A stretch of DNA of 64,000 bases from NCBI GenBank assembly GCA_028023455.1, contig JAQFVV010006334.1, positions 3,277,792 to 3,341,791 of the forward strand, given 5' to 3'. Below, in pieces: positions 59,812-64,000 of this stretch. The number at the start of each line of letters is the position of its first letter. Position 1 is the stretch's first letter. The translations under genes and the position numbers were made by a program. The notes under the pieces were generated by a model. The model saw nothing but the letters and a program-made list of their open reading frames with translations, searched no databases and was not told where the DNA came from. The DNA is from Epiperipatus broadwayi (lineage: Eukaryota; Onychophora; Udeonychophora; Euonychophora; Peripatidae).

Positions 59812-60180
59812 TGTATTTTCAACTAATGGACAGTTCAGATTCTATCTTATCTTAATCAGATTGAGCATTCATCACCACAATTCAATAGATAACACATCTC
59901 CGATAGGCAAAACAGGTCAGTGGATGATGATGTTCAGTGAATCGGATTATTTTAATTTTGGAAAAGGATCTGGCTATAAATAGTCAACTCAGATGGAAGT
60001 AAATAGGACAATAACAATTTAGACCTGAACAGCAATATGCTAGTTGTCCATCATATAATAAAAACAGAGTGACAAATTCACTTTAGAACTGGAAGCTGAT
60101 GTAGCTTAAATCAGATCAGATATGAGGCAAGCTATGACAATATAGATTGAACTATCACCATATCTACATCAGACAAGGTT
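59812..60180 (+). repeat. Left LTR (diverged, 3'-truncated)
   Basis: Aligns with the right LTR from TTCAGATTCTATCTTATC through TGGATGATGATGTTCAGTGAA, GGATCTGGCTATAAATAGT (TATA box at 59975-59982) and GAGGCAAGCTATGACAATAT. After about 60180 no further match to the right LTR is seen. The start at TGTATTTTC is inferred from alignment. Confidence 0.6.
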
Positions 60181-60742
60181 TTGGGCAGACAGAGTTTGAT
60201 AGTAGAGATAATGCTTTATTAAAATCAAGCTCAGTTGGCAGCATGGGGCTGTCTGTGCACAAAGTATTACATAGTTCTGAAATTCACATATAGATACAAA
60301 TGTTAGGAATTTTAAGTCAGATTTTTTGATTTGATTAGCTTGTATATAGAAAAGCACTCAATCCATATAGGATTGGCCAATTTTCATGATAGGTTGGCTT
60401 AAATTCTTCTAATGAGCCAATTTTAGCCATTTTGATTTTTTTCCTGCTGTGACAGAAAAAAAAAATTTTTTTAGACTCTTCTTTTTAATTAGTGATAATC
60501 ATTTGCATTTGATTTTTTAAAATTTCTATTGAAGCATTAGTAATATTAGCCTTCGGTTTTTAATAACACATATATAAAAGATATAAACAATGCATTGGAG
60601 AGATCTTGCCTTTATAGTTAACAAGTGACCACTCATTTGATTTTAATTTTTTGATGCACTACTTATTGTTAGCAGTCAATTTTTTAGCCATAAAGATCTA
60701 AATGGAGGTAAGATCTGTTATGACTGAGTCAATTATTGGCTG

Positions 60743-60991
60743 GTGACTCTAGCTGAATGCACAATGATTCAGACCACTCCATTAAATAAAAGTAGTCCCA
60801 GCATTAAAGCTGTGGATCGAAAAGTCAGATCGTTTAAAGAGGTTTTTGATCAGAATTTGCTAACAACATCAACTATTGATAATAATATCATTAGATTTTG
60901 TTATAGATGTGACAAACCAAAACACACACACACAACAAACATTCACACCAAGATACAGTCTGTAGACCTTACAAGTATATTGGTGACATAA
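60743..60991 (+). pseudogene. gag/pol relic with CCHC-like zinc knuckle
   Basis: An 82-codon open frame containing FCYRCDKPKHTHTTN around 60896-60940. The spacing C-X2-C-X4-H-X4 matches a retroelement nucleocapsid knuckle, with the last Cys replaced by Asn. The frame ends in a low-complexity CACACA-derived stretch. It lies between the left LTR and the protease-like segment, in the order expected for gag-pol. Confidence 0.55.
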
Positions 60992-61095
60992 AACTGTTTA
61001 TTAATTCTTATTAAATGCAATGTCAATACATAATACTTAAATAAGGCTAAAACCTTAGTACATGTGCCTTGATTGCTTAATTTTAGCAAGGAAGA
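60985..61095 (-). repeat. Dispersed repeat R-A, copy 3 (inverted)
   Basis: The minus strand matches 246-306 and 584-644 over about 60 bp (ACTAAGGTTTTAGCCTTATTT), with further similarity to 306-355. It sits between the zinc-knuckle and protease relics, so it is either an insertion in the LTR element or part of it. Confidence 0.6.
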
Positions 61096-61134
61096 CCTCT
61101 ACTGCTTATTAAAAAAAAAGTCTCTCAGAAAGAA

Positions 61135-61371
61135 ATGGAAGAGACTATTTCAAAAAGCCAGAACAGCAATATAAAATCAAATAAAATCACCAATGCCTGT
61201 ATAAATAATGTGAGAGGTATTGATTTGGCTTTCACAAGCAAAATCATTATTAATGATATGCCAATAATGATGGAACTAGATACCAAATCTACAACATTCA
61301 TTGTCTCAAAAAAAAGTGAACTATCATTAATAGAAAAAATAATCGTCATCTGCCTTTTAGCAGGAGAATGA
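61135..61371 (+). pseudogene. Retroelement aspartic protease-like relic
   Basis: A 78-codon frame with IINDMPIMMELDTKSTTFIVS near 61250-61315. This is the MELDTG(A/S)xxxxIS pattern of Gypsy/BEL proteases with the catalytic DTG changed to DTK. The frame stops 70 bp later and no RT follows; the antisense 89-codon ORF here is a shadow. Loss of the Gly and early stop make it non-functional. Confidence 0.6.
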
Positions 61372-61499
61372 TTATTGACTATTAAGGCAATCAAATATCA
61401 CTCTTGGATCAAACAAGAGTTAAAGTTACTATGCCTAATAAAAAAATTTACTGGGTTTTTGTTTTTTGCTAGTAAGCATTGCAGTTTATTAGATCATGA

Positions 61500-61745
61500 C
61501 TGATTCAATCAGTAATTGTGATCAAATTAAAAGAGTTGCAAACAGCTGTCATTTAAACGCTGATGGACAGCGACATCACAGGCATAGAAACCAGCTAAGG
61601 TTAAACTATACATAAATAATCAACAGTGAAGAGTCATCAACCAGCAGTGGAGTCTACAATGTCAGTCCCAGAATTACAAAAGAAGACATCAGACCTGCTG
61701 ATGAAGTCACTGAACCTGATGAAGCCAGCAATTAACAAAGACATC
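61500..61745 (+). pseudogene. pol C-terminal tail relic
   Basis: NADGQRHHRHRNQLRLNY near 61556-61610 resembles the GxxWxRHxNQLR signature after the integrase core in Gypsy pol. It is followed by an acidic/polar tail (SPRITKEDIRPADEVTEPDE, near 61665-61725) ending in a stop just before the polypurine tract. Its closeness (about 200 bp) to the protease relic shows the large internal deletion. Confidence 0.55.
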
Positions 61746-61788
61746 CACCAAAGCTGACTGACTATATTTGCTAGGGCTAATTTTAGCC

Positions 61789-61800
61789 AGGGGAAAGGAA
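61789..61800 (+). other. Polypurine tract before the right LTR
   Basis: AGGGGAAAGGAA is all-purine and abuts TGTTACATC, the LTR start. This is the primer site for plus-strand synthesis in LTR retroelements. Confidence 0.75.
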
Positions 61801-62431
61801 TGTTACATCTCAATTTACTTTCATTTACTAGACTAGTTCAGATTCCATCTTCTTATCTTGATCTAGATAATATATATTCAGTAGAAGAATCAGGCCAATG
61901 GGTGATGATGTTTAGTGAAATTTGATTGTTTTCATTTTGAAAGGAGATCTGGCTATAAATAGTTAGTCCAGTTAAGAGGACAACAACTTACTGTCAGACT
62001 AGAACAGCAGTCCACGTGTTGTTTGTTATATGGTTAAAACAGTGAGACAAGTTCATATTAGAACTGAACGCTGCTAGAATGTAAATCAAACACAAGGCAA
62101 GCTGTCATGATACAGCTGAAGTGTCATCACATTTACACATGAGACAAGCTGTCACAATACAACTGAAAGTGACACTTTACTGTCTCGCGAGGCAAGCTAT
62201 GACGGTATAGCTGGAAGCTGTAGGTAAACTTAGAAGGGCACTTGAAATTGGGTGCACCTGAAATTGCTTACCTTAATAGTTGCACCGCAATTGGATCCTG
62301 TACCTCGCCATGCTTCCAGGCGAAGATATAACAGTTGTATATATTGTACATACACATGTATATATTAATAAATATTTAATCATATTATTACGAGTTTGTG
62401 TTTATTACAATCACGCAATATAAACACAACA
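61801..62431 (+). repeat. Right LTR
   Basis: Starts TGTTACATC after the polypurine tract, with TATAAATA at 61954-61961 and a repeated GGCAAGCT..GACA(G/A)TA.AGCTG-type motif (about 62096-62210). AATAAATATTTAAT near 62368 could serve as the polyadenylation region. The 3' end is set near ACACAACA at 62424-62431 but is uncertain by about 20 bp. Confidence 0.65.
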
Positions 62432-62526
62432 ATACTATTCTCCTCTCTTCTTCGGATGTTGCTGGTCTAACCAAAGTCAGTACTCACAAGGGAAATATAA
62501 CCTGGAAGATTTAGATTTGTGAATAT

Positions 62527-62556
62527 GTTACTGCGCTATTCGTTACTGCGCTATTC
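62527..62556 (+). repeat. 15-bp tandem duplication
   Basis: GTTACTGCGCTATTC occurs twice in a row. Confidence 0.9.
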
Positions 62557-63757
62557 CGTAAAGCAAAATAGTGTCACTTTAAATCCATTATTCACGAATG
62601 TAAAGGTCCGAACTTTGATCCTCATAATGGTACTGTTCTTGGCCCGGGCAACAACACCTGAAGATTGAAAAAAATATTACTCGAGACGTTTGCTATTTTT
62701 GTAGGTTATTACTAACAGTTGATTATCCATAATATCTGCTGAATATATTTTAAAAATTTAAATAGAAGTTTGAATTTTTTAAAAATATTTACCAATTAAT
62801 ATTAAATATTAAAAATAGTCTAACAATTATGAATACAAATCTTAATGCATTAATATTATTTATTTTTTAAATAAAAAAATGTTATTTCTTTCATTTATTA
62901 AAAAAAAGGACAGCAATAACAAAAATTCCCACCGTCTGTAGCAAATGGGAATGTTTACAAAGGCAATAAAAGGGGTTTTGCTTTAGTACATCCGCAATGA
63001 CTCTGAAACTTTCCGTTCTGATGGGTTCATTAATGGACATTACTTTAATCCTCTTTGGAATTTTTACATATAATTAGACTTTATTTCCGTCTATTTTTAT
63101 TTATTTGTTATACTGAAATACGCATGCACACACTTGTGTAGGAAATACTTTTTTTTAATTTCATATATTTAAATTAATTACAACTACTCCTTCATACATG
63201 CGGCATTCAGATATTCTGTTTATTTGTTTAATATAATAAAAATAATCAAATAGATTATTGGTGTGAGCTCACAATGAGTTCGAGCACTGGAAAGTTAGAG
63301 AATAGAATCGCGATTTACTGACGTAGAACTCCAGAATCCGCCATTTTACCCAGAACTAAATCATGTAATAAGTATGTAGTGCATTTATTTTAATGTCAAT
63401 AAAAAAAAAATCCCTTTTTTAAGCTAAACATTTAGAACATTGAGTATGGATTAGAAGCTTTTTGAAGATAAATGTATCGGAAAGCATGAATAGATAGATA
63501 AATGATACAAAACTGAACGGGATAATCAAGAATCTGGCTTTGAAAAGAATAAATCATTGGCGAAATGTGTGACGTTTAACAATTCTTGCGTGGGAAAGGA
63601 ACAAAAAAAACATTTATTTTTCATTCACTATTATTTGGAAAATGAATAAAAATATCAGTGACAGAACCGTCACGTGTTATATCATCACTCTGGCAAAGTA
63701 CAAATATTTAATTGTTTAAAAAAAATAAAAAACTTGTACTAAGCAATATAACATACA

Positions 63758-63845
63758 TTTTTCTAAAGACATTCAATATGCATATTAGATGATGGAAATA
63801 GTCCAATATACAAATATAATGTACATATTTATTTTTCTAAAAAAC
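63758..63845 (+). repeat. Relative of the 6.2-kb fold-back repeat
   Basis: TTTTTCTAAAGACATTCAA, then TTAGATGATGGAAATAGTCC and AATATACAAATATA match 6293-6355 in order. Unlike the 6.2-kb copy, no inverted partner arm is seen here, so it is a half element or parent sequence. Confidence 0.6.
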
Positions 63846-64000
63846 AAAACAATAATTATTTAATTCTTTAAATTATAATTAGAGGATTTTTGGCAGTGCC
63901 TAATAAAGTACTTATCAAATGTTTATTTAAAACTATTTAATTAAAGATCAATTTTTAACGAAAAGAGAAGAAATAGTCCTACAAGACTGTGATAATGTCT

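Larger units (their letters stand above)
59812..62431 (+). mobile_element. Ty3/Gypsy-type LTR retrotransposon with internal deletion
   Basis: Two LTR-like regions (59812-about 60180 and 61801-about 62431) share GTTCAGATTCYATCTT-type sequence, a TATAAATA box and downstream GACAAxTTCA/AGAACTG motifs. The right LTR starts with TGTTACATC directly after the polypurine tract AGGGGAAAGGAA. Between them only a CCHC-like segment, an aspartic-protease-like segment and a pol-tail-like segment remain. RT, RNase H and most of integrase are absent from an interior of only 1.6 kb. The left LTR seems truncated at its 3' side. Ty3/Gypsy assignment is from motif style. No TSD could be fixed. Confidence 0.7.
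62432..64000. other. CpG-containing DNA, no supported gene
   Basis: CpG frequency rises again (GTTACTGCGCTATTC, TCGCGATTTACTGACG, ACCGTCACGTG). No coding exon is recognisable. The stretch at 62930-63060 and 63250-63370 is less AT-rich (CCGCCATTTTACCCAGAAC) and may be unique sequence. Confidence 0.4.

Noticed and set aside
61125-61394. 89-codon minus-strand ORF
   Set aside because: Antisense to the aspartic-protease relic.
61690-61735. CTGATGAAG sequences resembling hammerhead cores
   Set aside because: They lie in the pol-tail coding frame, with no GAAA plus stem arrangement downstream.
1-64000. CRISPR array, bacterial promoters, operons or riboswitches
   Set aside because: No regularly spaced repeat array, no ribosome-binding sites or gene runs; base composition, SINEs, LINEs and hAT ends all indicate an animal nuclear genome.

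Overview
This window looks like repeat-dense, non-coding nuclear DNA from an animal, probably an invertebrate; I cannot name the species. It is strongly AT-rich, with no operons, no bacterial-style genes and no long open reading frame. I could not support a single intact host protein-coding exon, rRNA gene or functional tRNA gene. What can be read is a graveyard of mobile elements. They are non-LTR retrotransposon copies with recognisable endonuclease and reverse-transcriptase (RT) motifs, a decayed Penelope-like element (RT plus GIY-YIG endonuclease), and a Ty3/Gypsy-type LTR element with most of pol deleted. There are also hAT and pogo/Tigger-like MITEs, tRNA-derived SINEs and several fold-back elements. 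The ORFs of 60-130 codons are mostly chance or antisense readings of these relics.

Layout. 0-10 kb: CpG-containing DNA with short dispersed repeats, small MITE/fold-back elements (1404-1619, 2411-2598, 6208-6316, 6786-6975), a pogo/Tigger-like element (5305-6173), two copies of a tRNA-type SINE (4.6 and 10.2 kb), and a fold-back element with a 12-bp target-site duplication (TSD) at 8811-9683. 10-45 kb: strongly CpG-depleted DNA holding old retroelement relics: LINE copies at 18.98-20.4, 25.24-26.1, 27.69-30.19 and 41.44-41.9 kb, the Penelope-like relic at 37.19-38.42 kb, and hAT MITEs at 14.03 and 40.35 kb. 45.6-47.9 kb: a return to CpG-containing DNA that begins with a second type of hammerhead-ribozyme motif next to a tRNA-like promoter. 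47.9-56.4 kb: four young insertions of one hammerhead-bearing family. 59.8-62.4 kb: the deleted LTR element. 62.4-64 kb: CpG-containing DNA with a relative of the 6.2-kb fold-back repeat.

The most interesting system is the hammerhead-bearing family. Its unit carries a full type I hammerhead: CTGACGA core, stem II, GAAA, the palindromic stem III ACTAGT, and a two-part stem I. The unit is repeated in tandem with cleavage sites 456 bp apart, so self-cleavage of a transcript would release a 456-nt RNA able to circularise, as in retrozymes and the pseudo-LTRs of Penelope-like elements. Every young copy is an inverted (snap-back) insertion flanked by an 8-14 bp duplication. A Penelope-like relic in the same window, with a hammerhead-like remnant just 3' of its endonuclease, is the natural candidate for the class of machinery that moves it. 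These links are inferences from the sequence; I ran no search or folding program.
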